From Armatimonadetes bacterium UBA5352 (GTDB lineage: Bacteria; Armatimonadota; Zipacnadia; Zipacnadales; UBA5352): a DNA stretch of 64,000 nucleotides. A model generated the notes under the pieces. That model made no database searches. It was not told where the DNA came from and saw only the letters and a list, made by a program, of their open reading frames with translations. The stretch covers positions 1-64,000 of the forward strand of contig DHPY01000087.1 in NCBI GenBank assembly GCA_002411015.1. The letters are read 5' to 3'. Shown piece by piece: positions 50,966-59,565 of the stretch. Numbering within the stretch: the first letter of the stretch is position 1; every line of letters begins with the position of its first letter. A program made the position numbers and the translations under genes.

Positions 50966-51682
50966 CTACCCCATCGTCAGTCGCAGGATGTCGCCGAAGT
51001 CCTCGAAGGGCACGTACTCCACGCCCAGTCCGTCCAGAAGCTGTGCGAGATGGTCCTTCGCGAAGACGATATTCGCCTGGAGCGCAGGGCAGCGGTCTGA
51101 ATAGCCATCGCCGACGTAGATGACCCGCTGATACTCCAGCCGCAGGCGCGAGAGATGGCGCGTCTTGCAGTTGCCACACTGCCCGCAGGCCGTGTTGGAG
51201 TGTGGGAAGGTGATGCGGATGCCGTCGGGCGTGAGCTCCGCCTGGTTTACGTAGCGCGTGATGCACTCCCGCGCCTCGCCTGGCTCGGGATCATCCGCGC
51301 ACAGCTCAAAGCCCATCCGCCGCATCAGGCGGTCGAGGTAGAAGCTGAGCCCGTCGGAGGCGACCACGACCTCCGCCCCCACGGAGCGTGCGACTCGCAC
51401 GAACTCCGGGAACGCCTCGTCGGTCTCCAGCCGATCCACCATCGCCAGCATCTCAGCCGGCGAGAGGTCCACGAGGCTCCACTGGCCCGTGAGGCATTCC
51501 ATCGAGCTGATCTCGCGGTCGCGCCAGCGGTATTCCCAATCCCACGCCTCCTCGAGGCCCAGCTCATCGAACACCACCCAGCCGGTGTCTCGCGTCGTGA
51601 TCGTCCCGTCAAAGTCGCACATCACCAGGTCACCGGGGCGGAGCCTCAGCTCTGCGCCGTCGGCAGCGCGTATCTCCTTCAT
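50966..51682 (-). CDS. MtnX-like HAD phosphatase
   Basis: This 238-residue cytoplasmic hydrolase belongs to the HAD superfamily, close to MtnX (a methionine-salvage phosphatase) and phosphoserine-phosphatase-like enzymes. The nucleophile motif is VMCDFDGTITTRDTG (near residue 20), motif II is VVVASDGLS, and motif IV is VIYVGDGYSDRCPA. A Cys-rich insert, CGQCGNCKTRH, common in this subfamily, may bind zinc. No other methionine-salvage genes are near, so the substrate is open. GAGAGG lies about 11 bases before the ATG, and a sigma70-like promoter is at 51726-51754. Confidence 0.82.
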   Translation of the reverse strand: MKEIRAADGAELRLRPGDLVMCDFDGTITTRDTGWVVFDELGLEEAWDWEYRWRDREISSMECLTGQWSLVDLSPAEMLAMVDRLETDEAFPEFVRVARSVGAEVVVASDGLSFYLDRLMRRMGFELCADDPEPGEARECITRYVNQAELTPDGIRITFPHSNTACGQCGNCKTRHLSRLRLEYQRVIYVGDGYSDRCPALQANIVFAKDHLAQLLDGLGVEYVPFEDFGDILRLTMG

Positions 51683-51725
51683 CTGTGGCGGCTTCCTCTC
51701 GTAAGGCAGGCGTAGCGTCTCAGAT

Positions 51726-51754
51726 AGTATAGCATACCGCCCGTTCTATCTCAC
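51726..51754 (-). promoter_or_regulatory. Sigma70-type promoter for the MtnX-like gene
   Basis: On the minus strand, GTGAGA (51754-51749) and TATACT (51731-51726) are separated by 17 bases, about 45 bases before the MtnX-like start. The -10 box lies in a locally AT-rich patch. Confidence 0.4.
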
Positions 51755-51804
51755 GGCCCCCCACTTGCGGCACGGACGCCCCGACCGTGCGCCGTTGCCT
51801 TGCC

Positions 51805-51834
51805 GTTCGTAGCGACGGGCATCCTGCCAGTCAT
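51805..51834. repeat. GTTCGTAGCGACGGGC hairpin repeat, copy 2
   Basis: The 16 bases at 51805-51820 are identical to 36490-36505. The following arm (GCCAGTC) still pairs with GACGGGC apart from one mismatch. It lies in the 240-base gap before the GNAT gene. The plus-strand frame through it reads VATGILPV, which would create a false N-terminal extension of the GNAT protein. Confidence 0.5.
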
Positions 51835-51922
51835 GTCGTTGCCGTCCCCCCGGCAGGCAGGGAAGCCGTCGCGTGCGGCGAACAGGCACACATCCGCGTT
51901 TCACATGAGGAGGCACGCGCCC

Positions 51923-53110
51923 ATGGACAACCTGGTCTGCCGCGAGATGCTCTGGCCCGATGAGATCGAGCAGATGCTCTCGATCCGCAACGCAATCTTC
52001 CCGCCCATCTGCCGCGAGGACTGGCTGCGCTTCCCGGCCAACACCGCCTCCATGGCGTTCCTCCACGGCATCGCCATCGGAGCGATCCCGCTCGACCAGC
52101 GGCCCTTCCAGGTGGCCCCCGGGAAGGTCATTGACACCGCTTTCGAGCACGCCGTGGGCACACGCGCCGACTTCCGCTCCCGCGGAGTGGGCGGGGCGAT
52201 GATCGAGGCGGCGCTGGAGTTTCTCTGCGATCGCGCCGAGGCACTGATGGTCTACCGCGGCGGCGAGCGCTCCCCCGGCTACCGCTTCTACGAGAGATCC
52301 GGCCACACAGACCTCATCTACATGCGCCCGATGACCTGGCGGCCGAAGAACGTCCGCGCAGATGGCGTGGCGGTAGGCGGGCTCGAGGAATGCCTCGCGC
52401 TGCAGCCGGAGCTTCTGCGCGTGTTCAACGCGGCCTTCGGCGACTACGGCGGCTTCCGGCCGCGCGGGATCGGCTACTGGGAGATGGCGCTGTCCGACAT
52501 GATCTTCACCGTCATTCCGCAGGAGGTCTTGTTCGCGCGCTACCCGGCTGAGGGCGAGCTGCAGGCGTACTGCATCGCGACGATCCGCACCGGCGCGCGC
52601 GCGAGCGAGCAGATCAGCATCATGGAACTTGCGGCGACGAGTGAGGACGCGGTGCGCGAGGTGCTGCGGGCGACAGGCGCTGAGGCCGCCGCGCGCGGCT
52701 GGTCAGTTGCGGCGATCTGCAGTGTGGACAGCCCGTGGCGCGTGGCCATGCGCGAGCTTGGCTTCGAGGAGGGGCTGCGGCACACGATGATCATGGGCCA
52801 GCCGATCGCGCCGGCGCGGCTTTTCGCGAAGGTGTGTGCCGACCAGGGGGCCATCACGGAGCTCAAGATCAACGTGTGGTCGCCGGGGTATGAGGACACG
52901 ATCTGGGAGGGTCCGGAGGCGAAGCGCGAGGTCACGATCGAGGGCAAGGAGCTGCTGCTCAACCGGATGCTGATGAGGAGGCTGGACGTGGCCACGGCGG
53001 TTGCTGGCGACCTGCTGACGATAGCGGGTGAGCGAGCTGACGACCGTGAGCGCCTCGCGGCCGCGCTGCCCTACGTGCCGTGGGAGCACCACTGGATCGA
53101 CTGGACCTGA
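51923..53110 (+). CDS. GNAT-family acetyltransferase, two-domain
   Basis: This 395-residue cytoplasmic protein has an N-terminal GNAT acetyltransferase domain. Its acetyl-CoA-binding motif A reads ADFRSRGVGGAMIEAALEFL (R..G.G/A pattern, near residue 76), followed by YRFYERSGHTDLIY. The C-terminal half (about 150-395) may hold a second, degenerate GNAT-like fold. The ATG at 51923 is chosen because ATGAGGAGG, nine bases upstream, supplies the ribosome binding site; the frame open to 51800 runs through a repeat. The acceptor substrate is unknown. It is convergent with a sugar isomerase gene 10 bases away. Confidence 0.78.
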   Translation: MDNLVCREMLWPDEIEQMLSIRNAIFPPICREDWLRFPANTASMAFLHGIAIGAIPLDQRPFQVAPGKVIDTAFEHAVGTRADFRSRGVGGAMIEAALEFLCDRAEALMVYRGGERSPGYRFYERSGHTDLIYMRPMTWRPKNVRADGVAVGGLEECLALQPELLRVFNAAFGDYGGFRPRGIGYWEMALSDMIFTVIPQEVLFARYPAEGELQAYCIATIRTGARASEQISIMELAATSEDAVREVLRATGAEAAARGWSVAAICSVDSPWRVAMRELGFEEGLRHTMIMGQPIAPARLFAKVCADQGAITELKINVWSPGYEDTIWEGPEAKREVTIEGKELLLNRMLMRRLDVATAVAGDLLTIAGERADDRERLAAALPYVPWEHHWIDWT

Positions 53111-53120
53111 GCGCCGGAGG

Positions 53121-53960
53121 TCACACCACCGGAACGCCCTCGATCTGCGCCACGTTGCGGATGAACGCGGCTGCGGCGCGGCAGTCCTCAGGATCGCTCA
53201 GGTGCTCGATCATCAGAGGGATATCCCGGTCAAGCCGCCCGAGCTCGCGCACGAAGGCCCCCCAGTTGAGGTTGCCGAGACCCGGGCGGCATTCGCTGAG
53301 GTGCATCGTGAGTTCATCACGCAGGATGATGTCCTTCGCGTGGCAGCTCACGATGTGCGGCCCCAGCAGATTGAAGCACTCCTCAAGCAGCGCAGGGGTG
53401 TCGTAGTAGCGCTCCGGGCAGTTGATGAGATTCACCGGGTCGAGGTGCACCGCGAATCGCCCGCGCCGCACCGCCCGTAGGAGCTTCGCGTAGACCCGTG
53501 GCGAGTGCGGGATGAGCCACGGCATGGTTTCGAGAGCGTAGAAGGTGCGCGTGGGCTTGACGGTGTCTATGATCTCGCGCACGCTGTCCACGATCAGCGC
53601 GAAGGTGTCATCGCTGAGGTTCCCCTCCCCGGGGCCCGCCCAGCGCTCCCCGAGACTGCCGGCAACATTCACGCAGCAGTTCGCACCCACCCGGTCAGCC
53701 AGTTCGAGCTTCCGGCAGCAGCCCTGAATGCCGGCTTTGCGGGTAGCCTTGTTCGGGCTGATCGGGTTGTTGCCCCATGCGCCAACTTCCGCGATGATGA
53801 TGTCCGAACGCTCGGCCTCAGCCTTCCATTCCCCTATCACAGTGTCGTCGGCATCGTCACCGATGGGACAGAACGCGGCGGAGTAGCCCTGTCCGCGCAC
53901 GGCCTGCGCCCACTCGAAGGGTGTGGAGTACGTCTCGAAGAGCGCGCCACCGATCCTCAT
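53121..53960 (-). CDS. Sugar phosphate isomerase/epimerase-like TIM barrel
   Basis: This 279-residue cytoplasmic TIM-barrel protein belongs to the xylose-isomerase-like superfamily. Metal-site candidates are the Glu in TFYALETMPW, the Asp in AVHLDPVNLINCP, the His in IVSCHAKDI, and the Glu in PLMIEHLSDPEDC near the C-terminus. Such enzymes isomerise or epimerise sugars or inositols; the substrate is unknown. The ATG at 53960 has GGAGGG six bases upstream, so the frame open to 54116 is not used. It is divergent from a secreted glycosidase-like gene (54148), which fits joint use of sugars. Confidence 0.82.
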   Translation of the reverse strand: MRIGGALFETYSTPFEWAQAVRGQGYSAAFCPIGDDADDTVIGEWKAEAERSDIIIAEVGAWGNNPISPNKATRKAGIQGCCRKLELADRVGANCCVNVAGSLGERWAGPGEGNLSDDTFALIVDSVREIIDTVKPTRTFYALETMPWLIPHSPRVYAKLLRAVRRGRFAVHLDPVNLINCPERYYDTPALLEECFNLLGPHIVSCHAKDIILRDELTMHLSECRPGLGNLNWGAFVRELGRLDRDIPLMIEHLSDPEDCRAAAAFIRNVAQIEGVPVV

Positions 53961-54019
53961 TTGTGGCCCTCCAGATGCACGACGCTTCGCGTTGAGCGCT
54001 GCCCGAGCAACCGCGCGCC

Positions 54020-54049
54020 ATCGTACAGGTATTGCCCTCCCTGAGTCAA
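54020..54049 (-). promoter_or_regulatory. Possible promoter for the 53121-53960 sugar isomerase
   Basis: On the minus strand, TTGACT (54049-54044) and TACGAT (54025-54020) are separated by 18 bases, about 60 bases before the start codon. The -10 box matches the consensus at four of six bases. Confidence 0.3.
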
Positions 54050-54147
54050 CCTCCGTGTGCGCGTGACCGATGTACCCATTGCCGCACAGGCCAGACGCAG
54101 GCCTCGCGCCCGCCACGCTTCCTCAGCAGACCGGGAGATGATGGACG

Positions 54148-56859
54148 ATGCTTCCCCGCACGATGCGTCCTGAGGCGGTGCTGTTCGCCATGATGTTACT
54201 GCTGCCCTGTGGGGCCGCCATCGCGTCCTGTACGATCCAGACCGCACGTCCCGCGAGTAGCTTCCTGTGCACTGAGCCGGTTCAGTTCACTGTCATCTCC
54301 GACCACCCGGTGCAGCGGGTCGCGTGGTCAGTGGTGGACTACTACGGCCGGACCCGTACCACGGGGACCATGCGCGCGGGCGTCGGCGCCACGATCCTGC
54401 GCGTTACCCCGACGCCCCCCGTCGGCTACTACGCGCTGTCGCTCGATTACGCGGATGGCGGGCACTACGAGAAGATCTTCTGCGTGCTGCCGCATCCTGA
54501 TGATGCACGCGGCGATGGCGGGCTCTTCGGCATCGGTGGGGCGCCCGCCGACCCGCGGTACTTCGACGCGCTCTGGCAGATCGGCGCGCGGCACCTCCGC
54601 GCCGAGTTCGCCTGGACCGAGGTCGAGCGGGTACAGGGCGAGTACCGCCTCGACTGGGTACGCGAGGTGGCGGACCTGGCCGCGGAGCGCGACATGCAGC
54701 TTACCGTCCTCACCGGTCACACGCCGCCCTTCTACGGCATCCGGCCGGTCAACGCGAACGAGATGGTGGCGCGGAAGTACTACCTCTGGCAGCCGGGCGG
54801 GACGGTCGAGTGGCATCGTTACATCGAGGCGATGGCCGCAACACTGGCGCCACGGGGGCTTCGAGCGGAGCCGTCACGCGGCACCGACACCATCCCGCGC
54901 GGTGGACGGCGGCTCGTGCGCGCGTGGGAGGTGTGGAGCGAGGCGGATCAGAACTTCTACTTCGGCAGCTGGGATCGCTACCTCGACATGCTCCGCATCA
55001 CCTACTGCACCGTGCGCAGCCGCGGGCGGATCCCGGTCGTCTATGGCTCGTGCGGGCACATGACGCAGCTCAAGCTCACCATCCTCGCCGGCTGCGACAG
55101 CTACTTCGACCGCGTGGCCTTCCACCCGTATGAGAACGAGCCCGGCTGGATGCTGATGCACTGGTACCGTAACATGCCGCAGAAGCTTGTGGCGGAGGGG
55201 CAGATGCGCGACAGCGCCTTTACCGAGTGCGGCTTCCACCCGGAGGACCCCGCACATGAGGCCGGCTACATGCCGCGCGTCTACGCAACGCTCAAGGCCT
55301 ACGGTGAGGACCTCTTCGTCCGCGCGCAATGTCTCGGCGCCGTCTTCTCGCGCGACGACAACCCCACGTCGCTCGCCCGGATCGTGGGCAATGAGTACGT
55401 GCCACGCCCTGCCTATGTGGCCTTCGCGGTGACGCGCTGGCTGCTCGAGTCGGCGCAGTACGTCGGGCCGCTGGCGGCGCCGGAGGGCGCGCAGGTGGAG
55501 CTGTTTTTGCGCAATGGTGTGCCCATGGCCATCGCCTGGGCGACTGAAGGGACGCAGTGGGTGTCGCCTGAGGTATCGCCGACGGCCGTCGTGATGGACG
55601 CGCTCGGCGGCGCCACCGCCCTGCATGGGCCGGAGGCGACCGTTGAGCTGACGGAGGATGCTGTTGCGATCATCGGCATCTCGCCCCGGGAGTTCCCGCG
55701 GGCTGTCACCGCCTCACTCGAGCGCGCCCTGTCCACCGAACTCGGGCACGTCAGCGAGACCGACTCCAGCTTCATTGACCCCCTTGAGCAGGACCTGGCG
55801 CGCTGCATTGGCACGCGCTTCGTCAGTGACCTCCGCCGGCAGGTAAGCGGCGCCTGTGCGATTGCCCTCGCCACGCCCCCGCGTGGGGCAGCGGCATTCT
55901 TCGAGGTGCAGCGGACCGTGGGCGACGCCATGCTGGCGGTGGCCGGTGTGGCTCGCGAGAGCGGGCAGCTCACGCGGCTGCACACGAACACGATCTGGCG
56001 GCTCGCGCGCCTGACAGAGGCACTCGGCGGGGTCGCTGATGGACTGGGTGAGCGCTGGCCCGCGATGAACAACGTGAGCCCGAGTGACATGGATCGCACG
56101 ATGGCGTCAATCATGCAGGTGCGCTCGCGGGTCGCCGGGGCGACTGGCGGGGCGGAGTGCCCGTTCGCGGACCGCCTGCTCGATCGGGCGCTCGATCGCC
56201 TCGATGAGGTGCGGCGGGTCGGAGGCCATCACCGAGGGTCATGGTGGGCGGCCACACTGGAGATGCGCGTTGCGCACTCGCTCACGGCCATCGAGCCGCC
56301 GGAGCTGCGCCGGGTCTTCACCGTGGGGGAGTTCCCGACAGCCGACCTCGTGATGAAGGGCATGCTCCTCCGCCCGGGTGAGGAGCACACTGTGAACGCG
56401 CGGGTCTACAACTTCCTGCCCCGCGATATATCCGGCACGCTGCAATGCTCGGTGCCTGAGGGCTGGAGTGGTGCGGCCGTCTCCGGGAGCTTCACCGCGC
56501 CCGCCGGGGGCTCTTCGGAGGCCGTCCCCCTGCGCCTCAGCGTACCCGGGGAGCCGCACCCATGGGTGGACCGTGAGGTTGTCCCGATCGGCATGGACCC
56601 CTTACCGGTTGAGGCGCCGGCGGGCCTGACACTCGCTGAACAGCTCCATCTCACCGGCGATCTCGACTTCGGGCCGCTTGAGCAGATGACCTACTGGCTC
56701 TACCTCGGTGCGTATGGGGAAGAGGGGCGGGCAGCCCCATCGCAGGCCACTCCGGCGGCTCTCATGCCACGGCAGATGCTCACGCCGCGGGAAATTCGCT
56801 TCATGGCGCCGGAGTGGCAGAGGAACCTGCCGATGCTCCCGTGTGTGTATCAGCCCTGA
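54148..56859 (+). CDS. Secreted GH-A-clan-like glycosidase
   Basis: This 903-residue exported protein has a signal peptide (about 1-27). An N-terminal Ig-like domain follows (about 30-110), then a (beta/alpha)8 barrel resembling GH39/GH5-type enzymes. AWEVWSEADQN places Glu265 where the acid/base of WNEP-type enzymes sits, and FTECGF places Glu360 as the nucleophile, about 95 residues later as expected for clan GH-A. LRAEFAWTEVERVQGEYRLDW is the usual first-barrel segment. The remaining C-terminal region (about 510-903) includes an Ig-like NEW3-type domain (RVYNFLPRDISGTLQCSVPEGWSG pattern, about 745-800). The exact family and substrate are unknown. GGGAG lies upstream of the ATG. Confidence 0.75.
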   Translation: MLPRTMRPEAVLFAMMLLLPCGAAIASCTIQTARPASSFLCTEPVQFTVISDHPVQRVAWSVVDYYGRTRTTGTMRAGVGATILRVTPTPPVGYYALSLDYADGGHYEKIFCVLPHPDDARGDGGLFGIGGAPADPRYFDALWQIGARHLRAEFAWTEVERVQGEYRLDWVREVADLAAERDMQLTVLTGHTPPFYGIRPVNANEMVARKYYLWQPGGTVEWHRYIEAMAATLAPRGLRAEPSRGTDTIPRGGRRLVRAWEVWSEADQNFYFGSWDRYLDMLRITYCTVRSRGRIPVVYGSCGHMTQLKLTILAGCDSYFDRVAFHPYENEPGWMLMHWYRNMPQKLVAEGQMRDSAFTECGFHPEDPAHEAGYMPRVYATLKAYGEDLFVRAQCLGAVFSRDDNPTSLARIVGNEYVPRPAYVAFAVTRWLLESAQYVGPLAAPEGAQVELFLRNGVPMAIAWATEGTQWVSPEVSPTAVVMDALGGATALHGPEATVELTEDAVAIIGISPREFPRAVTASLERALSTELGHVSETDSSFIDPLEQDLARCIGTRFVSDLRRQVSGACAIALATPPRGAAAFFEVQRTVGDAMLAVAGVARESGQLTRLHTNTIWRLARLTEALGGVADGLGERWPAMNNVSPSDMDRTMASIMQVRSRVAGATGGAECPFADRLLDRALDRLDEVRRVGGHHRGSWWAATLEMRVAHSLTAIEPPELRRVFTVGEFPTADLVMKGMLLRPGEEHTVNARVYNFLPRDISGTLQCSVPEGWSGAAVSGSFTAPAGGSSEAVPLRLSVPGEPHPWVDREVVPIGMDPLPVEAPAGLTLAEQLHLTGDLDFGPLEQMTYWLYLGAYGEEGRAAPSQATPAALMPRQMLTPREIRFMAPEWQRNLPMLPCVYQP

Positions 56860-56958
56860 TGCCGGAGAGGAGGAGATGCTGCCCCCGGCGAACTTGGTTG
56901 ACGATTGGGGATCAACCTCACACCGAGGCGCACGGGAACGCTGCAAGGAGCCGCTGAG

Positions 56959-57801
56959 ATGTCGCCATGGTACTACCTGGTTGTGCTGGTCGAGGCGCCC
57001 ATCCTGCTGGGGCTCGCGTATGTCGGCGGGTTCTGGCTGTGGGTGGTGATCGGCTTCGCCACGCTGATGGGGATGGGCGAGCTGTACTCGGCGCTGATCG
57101 TGCGCGGGAAGCGTCCCGAGGCTGCCGTCGGCTATCTCAGCGCGCTCCTGATGCTGCTGGCGGCCGAGTCTGGCTCTTCGGAGATGTGGGCAGAGCTTCT
57201 GATCCTCACCGTCTTCGTCTCCAGTGCAGCGCCTCTGGCCGCCCAGTTCGGCCGCACCGGTGAGCCCGGGCGCCTGCGCGACTGCGCCCTCACTACCTTC
57301 GGCGTCCTCTACGTCGGCCTGCCGATGAGCTTTCTCCTGCTGCTCTGCAAGCTCGACATCCCGCTGATGGTGACCGGCGCGACCGATGGCCGCCTGAAGG
57401 CGCGCCTCGGCGCTCTGCTGCTGATGATGGCTGCAGTCTGGCTCTCGGATACCGCGGCATGGGGCATCGGGAAGCTCTTCGGGCGCCGGCCGATCGCACC
57501 ATCGCTGAGCCCGCACAAGACGATCGAGGGATCGCTCGCCGGCGGCGTGGCAGCAGTCCTCGCCACCCTGGCAGTGGGCGTCGGCTGGCTCGGCATGCCC
57601 TGCATCCACGGGGTCGTTCTCGGGCTGCTGCTGGCGGTGGCCGCGCAGATCGGCGACCTCGCGGAGTCAGTCGTCAAGCGTGACATGCAGATCAAGGACT
57701 TCGGAACGCTTCTCGGCCCGCACGGAGGGATGCTCGACACCTTCGACGGCGTGCTCTTTGCCGCACCCATCGCATGGTTCTACCTGTGGCTGTTCGTCTG
57801 A
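56959..57801 (+). CDS. cdsA: Phosphatidate cytidylyltransferase
   Basis: This 280-residue integral membrane enzyme makes CDP-diacylglycerol from phosphatidate and CTP. About seven to eight hydrophobic helices are visible. The C-terminal signature of the family is clear: AESVVKRDMQIKDFGTLLGP followed by HGGMLDTFDG (normally HGGxxDRxDS). WLSDTAAWGIGKLFGRRP with SPHKTIEGS is the other conserved block. The ATG at 56959 is chosen because AAGGAG lies eight bases upstream and the first helix follows; the frame to 56905 is longer. It is not beside uppS or dxr as in many genomes; alanine dehydrogenase follows after 30 bases. Confidence 0.9.
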   Translation: MSPWYYLVVLVEAPILLGLAYVGGFWLWVVIGFATLMGMGELYSALIVRGKRPEAAVGYLSALLMLLAAESGSSEMWAELLILTVFVSSAAPLAAQFGRTGEPGRLRDCALTTFGVLYVGLPMSFLLLLCKLDIPLMVTGATDGRLKARLGALLLMMAAVWLSDTAAWGIGKLFGRRPIAPSLSPHKTIEGSLAGGVAAVLATLAVGVGWLGMPCIHGVVLGLLLAVAAQIGDLAESVVKRDMQIKDFGTLLGPHGGMLDTFDGVLFAAPIAWFYLWLFV

Positions 57802-57831
57802 GCCAACTGACGCGAGGGAGGCCGCCTGCTC

Positions 57832-58920
57832 ATGCGTATCGGTGTGCCGCGCGAGATCAAAGACGGGGAGCACCGCGTCGCGCTCGCCATTCCCGGAGTG
57901 GACGCACTGGTCCGGGCCGGGCATGAGGTAACGATTGAAGCCGGGGCGGGGGTGGGCAGCGGCATCACGGACGCGCAGTATGAGGCGCGTGGCGCTCGGA
58001 TGGTGGACGCCGCCACTGTCTGGGGCGAGGCGGAGATGGTCGTCAAGGTCAAGGAGCCTCTTCCCTCGGAGTACGCCTGCCTGCGGCCGGGGCTCGTGCT
58101 CTTCACCTACCTCCACCTGGCCTCGTCACGTGAGCTTACCGAGGCGCTGCTGCGTAGTGGCGTGATTGGGATCGCCTACGAGACCGTGCAGACCGACGCG
58201 GGCCATCTCCCCCTGCTTGAGCCGATGAGTGAGGTCGCGGGGAAGCTCGCGTCGCAGGTAGGCGCGCGTTGTCTCGAGGCGCCATGCGGCCGTGGGATGC
58301 TGATGGGTGGCGTGACCGGTGTGGCGCCCGCCAATGTCGCGATCGTCGGCGCGGGCACGGTCGGGCAGAACGCCGCGCACATCGCCCTCGGCTACGGAGC
58401 CCAGGTCAGCCTGCTGGACATCGACGCGCGTCGCCTCCGCTACATGGAGGAGATCACGCACGGGAGAATCACCACCCTCTTCTCGAACTCCTACGCCATC
58501 AAGGAGGCCACCGCCGCGGCCGACCTCGTGATCGGCGCGGTGCTGGTCCCGGGGGCACGCGCACCGCGCCTCGTGACGGAGGAGATGGTGCGTGCCATGA
58601 AGCCCGGCGCGGCCATCGTTGACGTGGCCATCGACCAGGGCGGCTGCGTGGAGACGATCCGCGCGACAAGCCACTCTGAGCCCACCTACAAGCTGCACGA
58701 TGTCATCCACTACGCGGTCCCGAACATGCCCGCGCTGGTACCTCGGACCGCGACCATGGCGCTCACAAGCGTCACGCTGCCGTATGCCCTTGAGATCGCC
58801 GCGTACGGCGCTCAGGGGGCCTGCGCGCAGGATCGCGCACTTGCGCGCGGCCTGAACGTGAGCGGGGGGAGGATCACGCACGAGGCAGTGCGCAATGTGT
58901 TCCCCGATCTCAGCGGCTGA
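57832..58920 (+). CDS. ald: Alanine dehydrogenase
   Basis: This 362-residue NAD-dependent enzyme interconverts L-alanine with pyruvate and ammonia. The N-terminal MRIGVPREIKDGEHRVAL and VVKVKEPL (substrate-binding Lys), YLHLA (catalytic His), and the Rossmann motif VAIVGAGTVGQNAAHIA are all present. So are DVAIDQGGCVET (catalytic Asp) and HYAVPNMPALVPRTAT. The length matches the family. GGGAGG precedes the ATG by about ten bases. In a fermentative, hydrogen-evolving cell it could serve as a pyruvate and nitrogen sink. Likely co-transcribed with cdsA and the following membrane protein. Confidence 0.95.
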   Translation: MRIGVPREIKDGEHRVALAIPGVDALVRAGHEVTIEAGAGVGSGITDAQYEARGARMVDAATVWGEAEMVVKVKEPLPSEYACLRPGLVLFTYLHLASSRELTEALLRSGVIGIAYETVQTDAGHLPLLEPMSEVAGKLASQVGARCLEAPCGRGMLMGGVTGVAPANVAIVGAGTVGQNAAHIALGYGAQVSLLDIDARRLRYMEEITHGRITTLFSNSYAIKEATAAADLVIGAVLVPGARAPRLVTEEMVRAMKPGAAIVDVAIDQGGCVETIRATSHSEPTYKLHDVIHYAVPNMPALVPRTATMALTSVTLPYALEIAAYGAQGACAQDRALARGLNVSGGRITHEAVRNVFPDLSG

Positions 58921-58945
58921 GCGACGGCCGGCAAGGACGGTGGGG

Positions 58946-59383
58946 ATGGTGAGAAAGCGGCGCAGGTGGTCGAGGATCATCAGACGGTTGCTCGGGACGC
59001 TCCTCATCGGCGGCCTGGCGACGACCGGGGTGCTCCTTTGCGCCCAGCACGCGGAGTCGCCCGGGGTGGGGGTGCGGCCCGGTGTCGCTTTGCTTGGGCT
59101 GATCTTCGGGGCGGTGGTGGGCGTAGCGGTAGACCATCTCAGCGGCCTGCGTCGAGACAGCACGTCTGGCCAGAGGACTCTGCGCCAGACGCGCACGGCC
59201 GCCTGGGCGGTCACCGGCATGGTCGCCGCGGGCGCAACCATGGCGTGGTTCCTGCACACGATTGGGGCGCAGCTTCTTACTGTGGCCATGGCGGTCCTGG
59301 CGATCACATGGCTATGGTACGCGTACGCGTCGCGCCTGCTCGCACGGGGAGCGATGGCTGCCTCGTCTCGGCCGGAGGACTAA
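58946..59383 (+). CDS. Small four-helix membrane protein, unknown
   Basis: This 145-residue protein starts with a very basic segment (MVRKRRRWSRIIRR) and then has four hydrophobic helices: LGTLLIGGLATTGVLL, GVALLGLIFGAVVGVAV, AWAVTGMVAAGATMAWFL and LLTVAMAVLAITWLWYAY. AAGGA lies nine bases before the ATG at 58946; a longer frame overlapping the ald end is less likely. It lies 25 bases after ald and is followed by a terminator hairpin at 59502. I do not recognise a family. Confidence 0.6.
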   Translation: MVRKRRRWSRIIRRLLGTLLIGGLATTGVLLCAQHAESPGVGVRPGVALLGLIFGAVVGVAVDHLSGLRRDSTSGQRTLRQTRTAAWAVTGMVAAGATMAWFLHTIGAQLLTVAMAVLAITWLWYAYASRLLARGAMAASSRPED

Positions 59384-59501
59384 GGCGGATCGTCCCCGAA
59401 ACCTTGAGGTGGATGAGAGTGAAGTGCTTTTGAGAGAGGGTATACTTAACGTGTCCCTCACGCAGAGGATCGCATGTCCGCCTCCTTTGCGCCGGACGCA
59501 C

Positions 59502-59535
59502 TGCGCTCGCCGCTCTTCCCGGGGCGGCGAGCGCA
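59502..59535. terminator. 12-bp hairpin terminator between convergent units
   Basis: TGCGCTCGCCGC (59502-59513) pairs perfectly with GCGGCGAGCGCA (59524-59535) around a 10-base loop, and TTCCTTTA follows. It lies in the 182-base gap between the cdsA-ald unit and the minus-strand unit starting with the propeller glycosidase. Confidence 0.65.
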
Positions 59536-59565
59536 TTCCTTTATCACGGCGCTCGCCCCTTACCC

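Noticed and set aside
51800..51922. An N-terminal extension of the GNAT protein reading VATGILPV.
   Set aside because: It translates a dispersed intergenic repeat, and the better ribosome binding site (AGGAGG) belongs to the ATG at 51923.
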